Shown: one piece after another, positions 16,017-23,609 of the stretch
Numbering within the stretch: position 1 is the stretch's first letter
How the letters are laid out: each line of letters begins with the position of its first letter
Assembly: GCA_900543845.1 (NCBI GenBank)
Contig: UQTD01000006.1
Coordinates: 1-45,066, forward strand
From: an uncultured Collinsella sp.
Lineage (GTDB): Bacteria > Actinomycetota > Coriobacteriia > Coriobacteriales > Coriobacteriaceae
Direction of reading: 5' to 3'
Length of the DNA stretch: 45,066 nt
Made by a program: the position numbers and the translations under genes
Notes under the pieces: generated by a model
Told to the model about the DNA's origin: nothing
What the model saw: the letters and a program-made list of their open reading frames with translations, nothing else
The model's database searches: none

Positions 16017-16781
16017 ATGATAGGGATCGGGATCGATATCGGGTCTACGGCGGCTAAGGCCGCTGTGGTCGATGGGGATGGTTCGGTGGCGTGGACGTGC
16101 GTGCAGCCAACCGGGTTCTCCTCGGTCGATGCTTCCGAGCGGTTGCGAGAGGCACTGGCAGCGGCGGGTTATGACGTGACGGGCGACGATGTTCGCGTGG
16201 TCGCGACCGGCTACGGCCGTGTCGCCGTGCCCTATGCGCACAAGGTCGTGACCGAGATTACCTGCCATGGTGCCGGTGCCGTGCGTCTGTTTGGCGATCA
16301 CGGCACGGTGATTGACGTGGGCGGCCAGGACACCAAGGTCATTCAGCTTAAAAGTGGCCGCGTGGCCAAGTTTGCCATGAACGACAAGTGCGCCGCCGGC
16401 ACGGGGCGCTTTTTGGAGATCATGGCCGACCGCCTGGGCATTTCCCAGCAGCAGATGGCCGACCTGGCGCGTTCCGGCGAGCCCACCAAGATCAGCAGCA
16501 TGTGCACGGTGTTTGCCGAAAGCGAGGTCATCAGCCTGATCGGTCGTGGCGAGCCGCGCGAGAACATTGCACGCGGCGTGATCGAAAGCGTCGTGTCGCG
16601 CGTGGCGACTATGGCCGGACAGGCGGCGGGTGCTCCTTACTACCTGACGGGAGGCCTGTGCGAGAACGCCTACGTTGTGGAGCGGCTGGCCGCGCTGCTG
16701 GGGTCGCCAGTGACTACGTCGCCCCAGGCCCGCTTTGCCGGCGCTATCGGTGCGGGCATTCGCGCGCAGGCACTAGGGTGA
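16017..16781 (+). CDS. ATP-dependent activase/reductase of the double-cubane proteins
   Basis: This 254-residue protein of the BadF/BadG/HgdC (ASKHA) activase family is related to YjiL and DCCP reductase. It binds a [4Fe-4S] cluster between two subunits and couples ATP hydrolysis to low-potential electron transfer into the partner. The N-terminal GIDIGSTAAKAAV is the ATP phosphate-binding loop, VIDVGGQDTK the second phosphate motif, and DKCAAGTGRF (C125) and SSMCTVFAESEV (C163) supply the cluster ligands. The C-terminal LTGGLCEN is the adenosine motif region. One activase presumably serves both paralogues upstream. The start follows GGGAGAGAGCC. Confidence 0.87.
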   Translation: MIGIGIDIGSTAAKAAVVDGDGSVAWTCVQPTGFSSVDASERLREALAAAGYDVTGDDVRVVATGYGRVAVPYAHKVVTEITCHGAGAVRLFGDHGTVIDVGGQDTKVIQLKSGRVAKFAMNDKCAAGTGRFLEIMADRLGISQQQMADLARSGEPTKISSMCTVFAESEVISLIGRGEPRENIARGVIESVVSRVATMAGQAAGAPYYLTGGLCENAYVVERLAALLGSPVTTSPQARFAGAIGAGIRAQALG

Positions 16782-16850
16782 TGTATCGGCCGTGGAAGCG
16801 CGTTCATGCGTATACTGGGAAGCATTGTTTGTGTTTGAGAGGAGGTATCG

Positions 16851-17900
16851 ATGGCTGACGATCAGATTAAGCTCACGTCCATGACGGCCGCGAGCGGTTG
16901 AGCCGCTAAGTTGGCTCCCGGAGCCCTCGCCCAGGTCCTGGGCGACTTACCCAATGTGCATAACGACAACCTGCTCGTGGGGTTCGATACCTCCGACGAT
17001 GCGAGCGTCTTTCGCGTTGGCGATAACCTGGGGCTCGTGCAGTCCATCGACTTCTTCCCACCGATGGTCGACGACCCGTTTTTGTTTGGCCAGATCGCCG
17101 CGGCCAACTCGCTGTCGGACATCTACGCCATGGGCGGGCGGCCGAGCCATGCCATGAACTTGCTGTGCATCCCGAGCTGCCTTGGCGTTGAGGTTGCCGG
17201 CCAGATTTTGGCGGGTGGCGCCGACAAGTGCGTCGAGGCGGGTTGCTCCGTCGCGGGCGGTCACACCATCAACGACGACGAGCCCAAGTACGGTCTGTCC
17301 GTGAGCGGTTTTGTCGCGCTCGACCGCATGCTCGCCAACAGCGGCGCGCACGTGGACGATGTTCTGCTGCTGACCAAGGAGATCGGCTCGGGCATCATCA
17401 CCACGGCCATTAAGGGCGAGCTCATCGAGCAGGACGAGGCCAGCCGGATGTTTGACTCGATGCGCACCCTCAACGAGGCGCCGATTCGTCTGGCCGAGGG
17501 ACTCGAGCTTCACGGCTGCACCGACATTACGGGCTTTGGCCTGATCGGGCATGCGTGCGAGATGGCCGAGGGCTCGGGCGTGCAAATCGAGCTCGCGTCG
17601 GGGGCGGTGCCGCTCTTTGACCAGGTGCTCGACATGGCGCGTCTGGGCATTATCCCTGCCGGCGCCTACCGCAATCTGGACTTCTTTGGCCCGCGCGTGG
17701 CTGCCGACGAGGACCTGGAGCCGGGCATGCTCGACGCGCTGTACGATCCGCAGACGTCAGGTGGCCTGCTCATCGCGGCGCCTGCTGTCGATGTGGATGA
17801 GCTTGCGCGTCGCCTGGATGCCGAAGGACGCGTTGCCGCCACAATCGGCCGCGTGTGCGAGCCGGTGCCGGGCGGTCCTGCCGTCCGCGTTGTTCGCTAG
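16851..17900 (+). CDS. selD: Selenide, water dikinase SelD (selenoprotein, Sec17)
   Basis: This 349-residue enzyme makes selenophosphate from selenide and ATP for selenoprotein synthesis and other Se uses. The frame is open from ATG 16851, behind a perfect GAGAGGAGG site, except for TGA at 16899-16901, which falls at the catalytic position 17 (SGUAAK), where the E. coli enzyme has Cys17, with Lys20 conserved. Reading UGA as Sec restores a full-length SelD, including the following VGFDTSDDASVF, DFFPPMVDDPFLFGQIAAANSLSD and AGGHTIND motifs. Annotators who stop at the UGA would lose the N-terminus. A TATACT at 16811 may be the -10 box of a selD promoter. Confidence 0.95.
16899..16945 (+). promoter_or_regulatory. 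Sec UGA codon and candidate SECIS hairpins in selD
   Basis: After the UGA there are two adjacent hairpins: GGCT/AGCC (around 16913-16925) and a stronger CGCCCAG-GTC-CTGGGCG (16928-16944). The second has a GGTC apical region like known bacterial SECIS loops but lies further from the UGA (about 34 bases) than in E. coli fdhF. Which one binds SelB is not clear by eye. Confidence 0.55.
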
Positions 17901-17924
17901 CCCGCACGTTTATGTAACTGTTTG

Positions 17925-17946
17925 CCGTTCTCTAGAACGGTTCTTT
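17925..17946 (+). terminator. Weak terminator-like hairpin between selD and yedF
   Basis: CCGTTC-TCTA-GAACGG is followed by TTCTTT. The stem is only six pairs, so partial read-through into yedF is expected. Confidence 0.4.
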
Positions 17947-17961
17947 CGAAAGGAATTTGCT

Positions 17962-18588
17962 ATGTCTACCAAGATTGAAGTCAATGCCATGGGCGATGCC
18001 TGCCCGCTGCCCGTCGTCAAGACGCTCAAAGCCCTGAAACAGCTCGATGGCGAGGGCGCCGTCGTGACCTCGGTCGACAACGAGACCGCCGTCAAGAACA
18101 TCTCCAAGATGGCGCAGGAGAAGGGCTGCACGGCCTCGGTCGAGAAGGTTTCTGACGCCGAGTGGCACGTGACCGTGGCGACCTCTAGCGCCGTTGCCGT
18201 TGCCGATCCCGAGCAGGATGGCGCTGCCTTCTGCGATACCAGCGCCGGCAAGGGCAAACTCGTCATTTCCGTCTACACCGATTGCATGGGCCGTGGCGAC
18301 GACGAGCTGGGCCACAAGCTCATGAAGGCTTTCATCTTTGCCGTGACGCAGCAGGAGGAGCTGCCCGCGTCCATGCTGTTCTATAACGGCGGAGCCAAGC
18401 TCACCGTCGAGGGCTCGCCGGTGCTCGATGACCTGAAGGGTCTGGCCGAGCAGGGCGTCGAGATCCTTACCTGCGGCACCTGCCTCGACCACTATGGCAT
18501 TAAGGACCAGCTCGCTGTGGGCGAGGTCACCAACATGTACGTGATCGTGGAGAAGATGGAGCAGGCCGTGCGCGTCGTGCGCCCGTAG
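17962..18588 (+). CDS. yedF: Selenium metabolism protein YedF
   Basis: This is a 208-residue two-domain protein. The N-terminal TusA/SirA-like domain has the sulfur/selenium carrier motif CPLPVVK with Cys14. The C-terminal DsrE-like domain has ILTCGTCLDHYG with a CxxC pair, also conserved in YedF. YedF is known as a neighbour of selD and is thought to carry activated selenium or sulfur; its exact step is unproven. The start follows GAAAGGAATTTGCT. It lies between selD and the DUF3343 gene, the standard order of the selenium-labile-cofactor cluster. Confidence 0.9.
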   Translation: MSTKIEVNAMGDACPLPVVKTLKALKQLDGEGAVVTSVDNETAVKNISKMAQEKGCTASVEKVSDAEWHVTVATSSAVAVADPEQDGAAFCDTSAGKGKLVISVYTDCMGRGDDELGHKLMKAFIFAVTQQEELPASMLFYNGGAKLTVEGSPVLDDLKGLAEQGVEILTCGTCLDHYGIKDQLAVGEVTNMYVIVEKMEQAVRVVRP

Positions 18589-18606
18589 CGTTTGGGCGGG
18601 ATTGTC

Positions 18607-18858
18607 ATGAGAGAAAAGCGCCCGGCGCTTGTCATCACGTTTCCTACCACGGCGGCCGCCATGGGGTGCGAGACTCTATGCATCGAGCGTGGCCTTCCCG
18701 GGCGCACGATTCCCGTGCCCGGGGAGGTCGCTGCTGGCTGCGGCTTGGCGTGGAAGGCGCTGCCTTCGGATGAGGGCCTGCTGCGCGGCGAGCTTTCCGC
18801 GGCGGGCGTCCCCACCGAGGGTTTTACGGTGATCGACATGTGGGAGGTCGTGCGATGA
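18607..18858 (+). CDS. DUF3343 putative Se/S carrier-like protein
   Basis: This small 83-residue protein has the DUF3343 pattern: a beta strand LVITFPTTAAAMGCE, then PVPGEVAAGCGLAWK, whose CGL motif is the family hallmark and probable carrier cysteine. These genes recur next to selD, yedF and a class V aminotransferase, and are proposed to carry selenium or sulfur. ATG 18607 has only a weak GGGCGGG site 15 bases after the yedF stop. Its stop overlaps the next start as ATGA, so the two are translationally coupled. Confidence 0.82.
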   Translation: MREKRPALVITFPTTAAAMGCETLCIERGLPGRTIPVPGEVAAGCGLAWKALPSDEGLLRGELSAAGVPTEGFTVIDMWEVVR

Positions 18859-19994
18859 TTTACCTGGATAACGCGGCGACGACCATGCATAAGCCGCAAA
18901 CGGTGATCGATGCCGTGACGCAGGCTATGTGCTCGCTCGGCAATGCTGGGCGCGGTGCCACGTCGGGTGCGCTCGATGCGGCGCGTACCATCCACGGCTG
19001 CCGCGCCAAGCTTGCGCGCCTTTTGGGTTGCCCGAGGGCGGACCATGTGTGCTTTACACCCAACTCCACGGCGGCGCTCAACACCGCCATCAACGGCGTG
19101 GTGCGCCCCGGTGACCGCGTGGTCACAACAGTGCTCGAGCACAACTCGGTGCTGCGTCCGCTCAATCGCCTGGCAGCAGAGCAGGGCGTGACCGTTGAGC
19201 ATGCGGGCTGCGACGCGAACGGCGTGCTCGACTACGACGAACTCGAGCAGCTGGTCACGCCGGGCACGCGTGCCGTGGTGGTGACGCACGCCTCCAATGT
19301 GACCGGCAACGCGGTCGACATTGCACGCGTAGCCGCCATGGCCCATGCGGCCGGCGCGCTGGTGATCGTCGATGCCTCGCAGTCTGCCGGCACGGCGCAT
19401 ATCGATATGAAGGCCATGGGGCTCGACGTGGTGTGCTTTACCGGCCACAAGGGGCTCATGGGTCCGCAGGGGACCGGCGGCCTGGCCGTGGCAGAGGGTA
19501 TTGACGTAGCCCCTTGGGCCATGGGCGGTACGGGCGTGCACAGTTTCGATGCGCTGCAGCCGCTTGAGTGGCCCACGCGCCTTGAGGCGGGCACGCTCAA
19601 CGGCCACGGTATCGCCGGCCTTTCTGCTGGCCTCGACTTTATCGAGGCCCAGGGCGGGGTGGAGACGATTGCAGCTCGCGAGCGCTCGCTTGCCGAGCGT
19701 TTCCTCGCAGGCGTTCGCGAAATCCCCGGCATTGCGCTCTACGGTGCGTTTGACCAACCCGCGCGCTCGGCGATCGTGTCGCTCAACGTTGGCGATATCG
19801 ACTCTGCCGAGATCTCGGATGCGCTCATGCAGGGGTGGGGGATTGCGACGCGCCCCGGCGCCCATTGCGCCCCGCTCATGCACCGTGCGCTGGGGACCGA
19901 GCGCCAGGGCGTCGTCCGTTTCTCGTTTGGGTATTTCAACACGACCGAAGAAGTCGACACGGCTATCGATACTCTGTGCGATTTAGCCTGCTAA
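18855..19994 (+). CDS. Cysteine desulfurase / selenocysteine lyase-like protein (EF2568 type)
   Basis: This 379-residue class V PLP aminotransferase-fold protein is most like the EF2568-type desulfurase family found beside selD and yedF. The PLP lysine is K199 in FTGHKGLMGPQGTGG; MIYLDNAATTMHKP and EHNSVLRPL are typical N-terminal motifs, and RPGAHCAPLMH supplies the probable catalytic Cys that accepts S or Se. It probably mobilises sulfur or selenium for the carrier proteins upstream and, in known genomes, for the selenium-dependent molybdenum hydroxylase cofactor. The gene overlaps the DUF3343 gene by four bases and ends in a strong terminator. Confidence 0.88.
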   Translation: MIYLDNAATTMHKPQTVIDAVTQAMCSLGNAGRGATSGALDAARTIHGCRAKLARLLGCPRADHVCFTPNSTAALNTAINGVVRPGDRVVTTVLEHNSVLRPLNRLAAEQGVTVEHAGCDANGVLDYDELEQLVTPGTRAVVVTHASNVTGNAVDIARVAAMAHAAGALVIVDASQSAGTAHIDMKAMGLDVVCFTGHKGLMGPQGTGGLAVAEGIDVAPWAMGGTGVHSFDALQPLEWPTRLEAGTLNGHGIAGLSAGLDFIEAQGGVETIAARERSLAERFLAGVREIPGIALYGAFDQPARSAIVSLNVGDIDSAEISDALMQGWGIATRPGAHCAPLMHRALGTERQGVVRFSFGYFNTTEEVDTAIDTLCDLAC

Positions 19995-20017
19995 AGCTGC
20001 TAGACCGTTTATACTTG

Positions 20018-20048
20018 CGGGACGGGTGTTTTTGCCCGTCCCGTTTTT
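20018..20048 (+). terminator. Rho-independent terminator of the selenium cluster
   Basis: CGGGACGGG (20018-20026) and CCCGTCCCG (20035-20043) form a perfect nine-pair stem followed by TTTTT. It ends the selD-yedF-DUF3343-desulfurase unit. Confidence 0.9.
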
Positions 20049-20071
20049 GTTTCGACCCGAAAGGTGTGTCT

Positions 20072-21430
20072 ATGGCCTCATCCGCGCCGCGCGGTCTGCG
20101 CTCCGACCATGTCGTCACCGTCGGCATCGCCCTGTTCTCGATGCTCTTTGGCGCCGGCAACCTCATTATTCCACCACTGCTGGCGCTGCAGGCAGGTTCT
20201 GCCGCGCCGGTCGCCATGCTCGGCTTTCTCATCGCCGCCATCGGCCTGCCCGTCATGGGCTTTATCGCCGTGGCGCTTGCCGGAACGGCGCGCGAGCTTG
20301 CCGGCCGCGTGCACCCCAAGTTCGGTGAGTTCTTTGTCGCGGCGGTCTATTTAGCGATCGGCCCGTGCCTGGCCATTCCGCGTACGAGCTCCACGGCCTT
20401 CGAGATGCTGGTGCCGCTGCTGCCCGAGGGCGTCTCGCTTGGCACGGCTCGCCTGGTGTTTGCCGTTGGCTTCTTTGTCGTCGCGTTTGCGCTCACGCTG
20501 CGTCCGGGCGTCATCACGCGCGTGCTCGGCCGCATTACGGGCCCCGCGCTCATTGCGCTCATCGTGCTGGTTGTGGGTGCTGCCGTAATCTCGCCGCTGG
20601 GACTGGCTGCTGCGCCTCAGGCTCCCTACGATGCGGGCGCTGCCGTGCAAGGCTTTTTGACCGGGTACCAGACCATGGACCTGCTCGCGTCGCTCGCCTT
20701 TGGCATCATCATCGCCGAGACCATCCATGAGCTTGGTGTTACCGACGATAAGCGCGTGGCCTTCGAGATCTCGCGCTCCGGTGTGATCGCCGGCGTGCTC
20801 ATGGCCATCATCTACTGCGGCCTGGCGCTTGCCGGCATGCAGCTCGGCACGGTTATGCCCGACGCCACCAACGGCGCCGCCATCCTTGCCCGTTCGGCCT
20901 CCATGCACTTTGGCCTAGCCGGCACGGTCGTGGTCTTTGCGATCTTCTTCCTCGCCTGCATGAACGTGTGCATCGGCCTCATCAGCTGCTGCTCGCGTTA
21001 CTTCTGCGAGACGTATGTGGTTAAAGGGGGAGCGGAGGCCTCCGAGGAGGCCATGCGCCATCCCTTTGCGGTTCTCGCCTTTGTGTTCGCGGCGTTTTCG
21101 TGCGTGCTCTCCAACGTGGGCCTCGACGTGATCCTTATGTTCTCGGTGCCCATGCTCAATGCCCTGTATCCCGTTGCCATTGTGCTGGTACTTATGGGCC
21201 TGATGCACGGCTTTTGCGACGCGCATCCGCAGGTGTGGGTCTGGGTCGGCGGTGTTGTCGCGGTGCAGAGTGTGATCACCTCGGTCCGCGATGCGTTCTT
21301 TGCGGGCGCGTGGCTGCCGTTCGATGCGTTGCCGCTGGCAGATATCGGTGCTGCGTGGGCGCCGGTTGCTGTGGTGGCGTTTGTGATCGGTCTGGTTCAT
21401 AGCCAGTTTGTCACACATTCGAGGAGCTAG
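20072..21430 (+). CDS. brnQ: Branched-chain amino acid transporter BrnQ (LIVCS family)
   Basis: This 452-residue membrane protein, with about twelve hydrophobic segments, imports Leu, Ile or Val with a cation. The N-terminal VTVGIALFSMLFGAGNLIIPP is the family hallmark, and GPCLAIPRTSSTAFEM and LASLAFGIIIAETIHELG are also typical. The length is normal. CGAAAGG lies nine bases before the ATG at 20072. It stands alone between the selenium-cluster terminator and the tRNA promoter. Confidence 0.88.
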   Translation: MASSAPRGLRSDHVVTVGIALFSMLFGAGNLIIPPLLALQAGSAAPVAMLGFLIAAIGLPVMGFIAVALAGTARELAGRVHPKFGEFFVAAVYLAIGPCLAIPRTSSTAFEMLVPLLPEGVSLGTARLVFAVGFFVVAFALTLRPGVITRVLGRITGPALIALIVLVVGAAVISPLGLAAAPQAPYDAGAAVQGFLTGYQTMDLLASLAFGIIIAETIHELGVTDDKRVAFEISRSGVIAGVLMAIIYCGLALAGMQLGTVMPDATNGAAILARSASMHFGLAGTVVVFAIFFLACMNVCIGLISCCSRYFCETYVVKGGAEASEEAMRHPFAVLAFVFAAFSCVLSNVGLDVILMFSVPMLNALYPVAIVLVLMGLMHGFCDAHPQVWVWVGGVVAVQSVITSVRDAFFAGAWLPFDALPLADIGAAWAPVAVVAFVIGLVHSQFVTHSRS

Positions 21431-21441
21431 GGTTTCTGCGC

Positions 21442-21470
21442 TTGCACAGGCGGGGAGTCTCCCCTATAAT
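21442..21470 (+). promoter_or_regulatory. Strong promoter of the tRNA pair
   Basis: TTGCAC at 21442-21447 and a perfect TATAAT at 21465-21470 are separated by exactly 17 bases, about 50 bases before tRNA-Pro. It is the best consensus promoter in the window. Confidence 0.8.
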
Positions 21471-21521
21471 TTCCTTCGCTTTGGGACACGCAAGGTTTCT
21501 GCCTTAGCTGCTCAACACCTT

Positions 21522-21598
21522 CGGGACGTGGCGCAGTTTGGTAGCGCGCCTGCTTTGGGAGCAGGATGTCGCAGGTTCAAATCCTGTCGTCCCGACCA
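21522..21598 (+). tRNA. tRNA-Pro (anticodon TGG)
   Basis: A full cloverleaf is readable: acceptor CGGGACG pairs with CGTCCCG, the anticodon arm is CCTGC-TTTGGGA-GCAGG with anticodon TGG at 21556-21558, the T-loop is GGTTCAAATCC, and CCA is encoded. Confidence 0.97.
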
Positions 21599-21604
21599 TA
21601 TCTT

Positions 21605-21678
21605 GCGGGCGTAGTTCAATGGTAGAACCCCAGCCTTCCAAGCTGATGACGCGGGTTCGATTCCCGTCGCCCGCTCCA
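21605..21678 (+). tRNA. tRNA-Gly (anticodon TCC)
   Basis: Acceptor GCGGGCG pairs with CGCCCGC, the anticodon loop CTTCCAA gives TCC at 21637-21639, the T-arm is GGGTTCGATTCCC, and CCA is encoded. It lies six bases after tRNA-Pro and is cotranscribed with it. Confidence 0.97.
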
Positions 21679-21690
21679 TAGGATAGATGA

Positions 21691-21726
21691 ATGGCTCTGA
21701 TTCCTTTTGGGACCAGAGCCATTTTC
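21691..21726 (+). terminator. Terminator after the tRNA pair
   Basis: ATGGCTCTG and CAGAGCCAT form a perfect nine-pair stem followed by TTTTC. Confidence 0.8.
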
Positions 21727-21757
21727 ATATACATGCCGGGGACCCCACATCCCCTTC

Positions 21758-21828
21758 TAAGTTGCGGTGAAATAGTTCCTGGATTAGCCGCAAAAGCTGT
21801 TATCCAGGAACTATTTCACCGCAACTTA
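21758..21828. repeat. Long palindromic element, copy 2
   Basis: Two perfect 27-base arms (21758-21784 and 21802-21828) start with TAAGTTGCGGTGAAATAG and carry a TTCCTGGAT core end, with a 17-base loop. It shares its outer 18 bases with copy 1 but has a different core, which it shares with copy 3. It lies between the tRNA terminator and the convergent DUF559-like gene. Confidence 0.92.
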
Positions 21829-21889
21829 TTGAGGCCGAGTGAGCTGGGTCGATGATGGGTTCTGTTGTCGAGAAGATGAGGGCAGCCGG

Positions 21890-22897
21890 TCAGGAGTCTG
21901 CGTAGGGTTTTGTGGTTGGTATCCCGTAGCCGCGCATCATGGAGCCGAACGCTTTGACATCATAGGTGTCTGAGAGCTTGAAATGAATGACGTTGTGGCC
22001 CATGGCACGCAGGTTCGCGTCGCGTATGAGGGCATCTCGATAGGTTTTTGCCGCAGCATGTTCCGGATCATTTTGGGCATCGTCCTCAAACTTGCCTAGT
22101 CCATGCAGCTCAGCCAGCATCCAAGAGCCGTTTGGCATTTGCCAGCCGTAATCTGCCAAATAATAGCTGGCGTTTCCAGGTCGAGTGATTTCAACCTGAA
22201 GTTCGGGAGCGGCAACTCCCGCCAGAATCATTGCCGCAAGCGCTTCGGATTCTCCACCGTTATCCGATCTGCCATCCATGTGTTCAAAAACGTCAAATGC
22301 ACGCGCGCTGCCGTGCAGTCCACGGCAGTTCGCTTGTGCATATGAACGCAATTCTTCCCGCTCGACACCGTACTCACGAGCCAGCCCGTCGACATAGCCT
22401 AGTGCATATCGAAAGGCGCTCGTTCGGGCGATGTCGACCACCGTGCGATATGGATCCGTTAACGTAAACGGGCCGAGCTGCCATACGTCGCCCGGCCGCC
22501 AGCGTCGGTATTCAACGAATTCGTACGTATCGCGCCTGGTGGAACGCGGCAGCAGCACTTGCACCTTGTCGAGAAGCGAATATGCAGAACCGATGCCATA
22601 GAGCAGTGCCGCCGTTGCTCCACAAAACACGGCATCCGGTTCAACGACCGCAATAGCGGATGCCAGCTGAAAGATGCGATCTTCGACGCCGAGGTCATTC
22701 CAATACGCGGGATCAGCGTAGACATGGTTGTAGAGTCGAATAATCATCTCTTTTTGCATGAGCGCGTAGGCACAGCGTTCATCCCATTTTTTGGTAGCTA
22801 CAAACAGGCGCCCGCCATGATGGGCCTCGAATAACCGGAAGAACAGCTCTACTTGCGGTTTGGAACAGCGTTTATCATGACTCATTTTCGACCCCAT
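21890..22897 (-). CDS. AbiEi/DUF559-like protein of unknown function
   Basis: This 335-residue protein is not firmly assigned. The first half (DAVFCGATAALLYGI, then TDPYRTVVDIARTSAFRYALGYVDGLAR) resembles the AbiEi-like antitoxin proteins of actinobacteria. The last third (GESEALAAMIL, then WMLAELHGLGKFED and RDALIRDANLRAMGHNVIHF) resembles the DUF559/Vsr-like nuclease fold, with E, D and K residues in place. Such proteins are common, variable accessory genes. The base composition looks lower in GC than its neighbours and the gene is bracketed by palindromic elements, so it may be acquired. An ATG four codons inside (22885) behind GGGG is an alternative start; neither start has a good site. 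Confidence 0.55.
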   Translation of the reverse strand: MGSKMSHDKRCSKPQVELFFRLFEAHHGGRLFVATKKWDERCAYALMQKEMIIRLYNHVYADPAYWNDLGVEDRIFQLASAIAVVEPDAVFCGATAALLYGIGSAYSLLDKVQVLLPRSTRRDTYEFVEYRRWRPGDVWQLGPFTLTDPYRTVVDIARTSAFRYALGYVDGLAREYGVEREELRSYAQANCRGLHGSARAFDVFEHMDGRSDNGGESEALAAMILAGVAAPELQVEITRPGNASYYLADYGWQMPNGSWMLAELHGLGKFEDDAQNDPEHAAAKTYRDALIRDANLRAMGHNVIHFKLSDTYDVKAFGSMMRGYGIPTTKPYADS

Positions 22898-23069
22898 GGT
22901 CTCGAGGGGGAGTGAATGACACTACGCTATCCCATATTTGGTCCGTCAGACCTTGCCATGAACTGGCCAAAAGCTTGACGGGGCAGGTCAGAGTCATGAG
23001 TCAGAGCCAAACATATCGGCAAACGGTTGATTAGCGCCCCTCGGCGGCACTTAAAACCACCCTTACAGA

Positions 23070-23138
23070 AATTTGCGGTGAAATAGTTCCTGAAAAGCTC
23101 GAATAAGCCTAAATCCAGGAACTATTTCACCGCAACTT
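23070..23138. repeat. Long palindromic element, copy 3
   Basis: Arms of 23 bases (23070-23092 and 23116-23138) are complementary except for one position and share the TTGCGGTGAAATAGTTCCTG string with copy 2. The loop is AT-rich. It lies just after the PIN toxin stop codon and upstream of the DUF559-like gene. Confidence 0.88.
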
Positions 23139-23153
23139 AGGAGGGGATGGGGG

Positions 23154-23609
23154 TTAGCTGCGGGGGCGGTGGCGGAGCTTGTCGATGGTGGAGTCGGTGC
23201 TTCGGCTGCGGGCGTCGGCGGCGGTTTGGCGCTGGCGGCGGTAGTCGATCATGCCTTGGATGATGGGCTTGCCAAAGCTCACGACATCATCGTTGTAGAT
23301 GGCGGTTCGGGCTGCGAGGAGGCAGTCGGTAAAGTCCATATGGGTCTTGCCAAAGAGTTTGACGGCAAGGGCGACAACGGTGGGCTCGTCGACCATGACG
23401 TCATCGAGCAGCCTTTTCATGGCCGCAGCAATCTCAACGCGGGGAACCTTATAGACGTCGCGCAGCGTGACCACGACGCGCGTGATGATTTCGGGGTAGA
23501 CACGAGCGGTGCGCGGGGCGATGGCCTTGGCGGCGCGCGGTGACAAAACTTCGTCGTCGTCAAGCAGGTAGCGTAGGATGACGGTCTCGTCGATGATGGT
23601 GCTACTCAT
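23154..23609 (-). CDS. PIN-domain toxin
   Basis: This 151-residue protein has a PIN-domain ribonuclease pattern as in VapC-type toxins: IIDETVILRYLL (D7), an acidic residue in PEIITRVV (E40), DFTDCLLAA (D92, D95) and a following acidic pair near 107. PIN toxins cut tRNA or rRNA. The C-terminal 30 residues are basic and low complexity. The first motif reads DETV instead of the usual DTNV, so activity is likely but not certain. It overlaps the antitoxin gene by eight bases in the usual antitoxin-first order. Confidence 0.75.
   Translation of the reverse strand: MSSTIIDETVILRYLLDDDEVLSPRAAKAIAPRTARVYPEIITRVVVTLRDVYKVPRVEIAAAMKRLLDDVMVDEPTVVALAVKLFGKTHMDFTDCLLAARTAIYNDDVVSFGKPIIQGMIDYRRQRQTAADARSRSTDSTIDKLRHRPRS

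Noticed and set aside
16899..16901. Apparent nonsense codon truncating the selD N-terminus
   Set aside because: The UGA replaces the catalytic Cys17 and the reading frame before it has a perfect ribosome binding site.
21605..21678. Prophage or integrative element attachment at tRNA-Gly
   Set aside because: No integrase gene and no repeat of the tRNA 3' end were seen downstream in the window.
4208..23138. CRISPR array
   Set aside because: The similar hairpins are thousands of bases apart, with no regular spacers and no cas genes.
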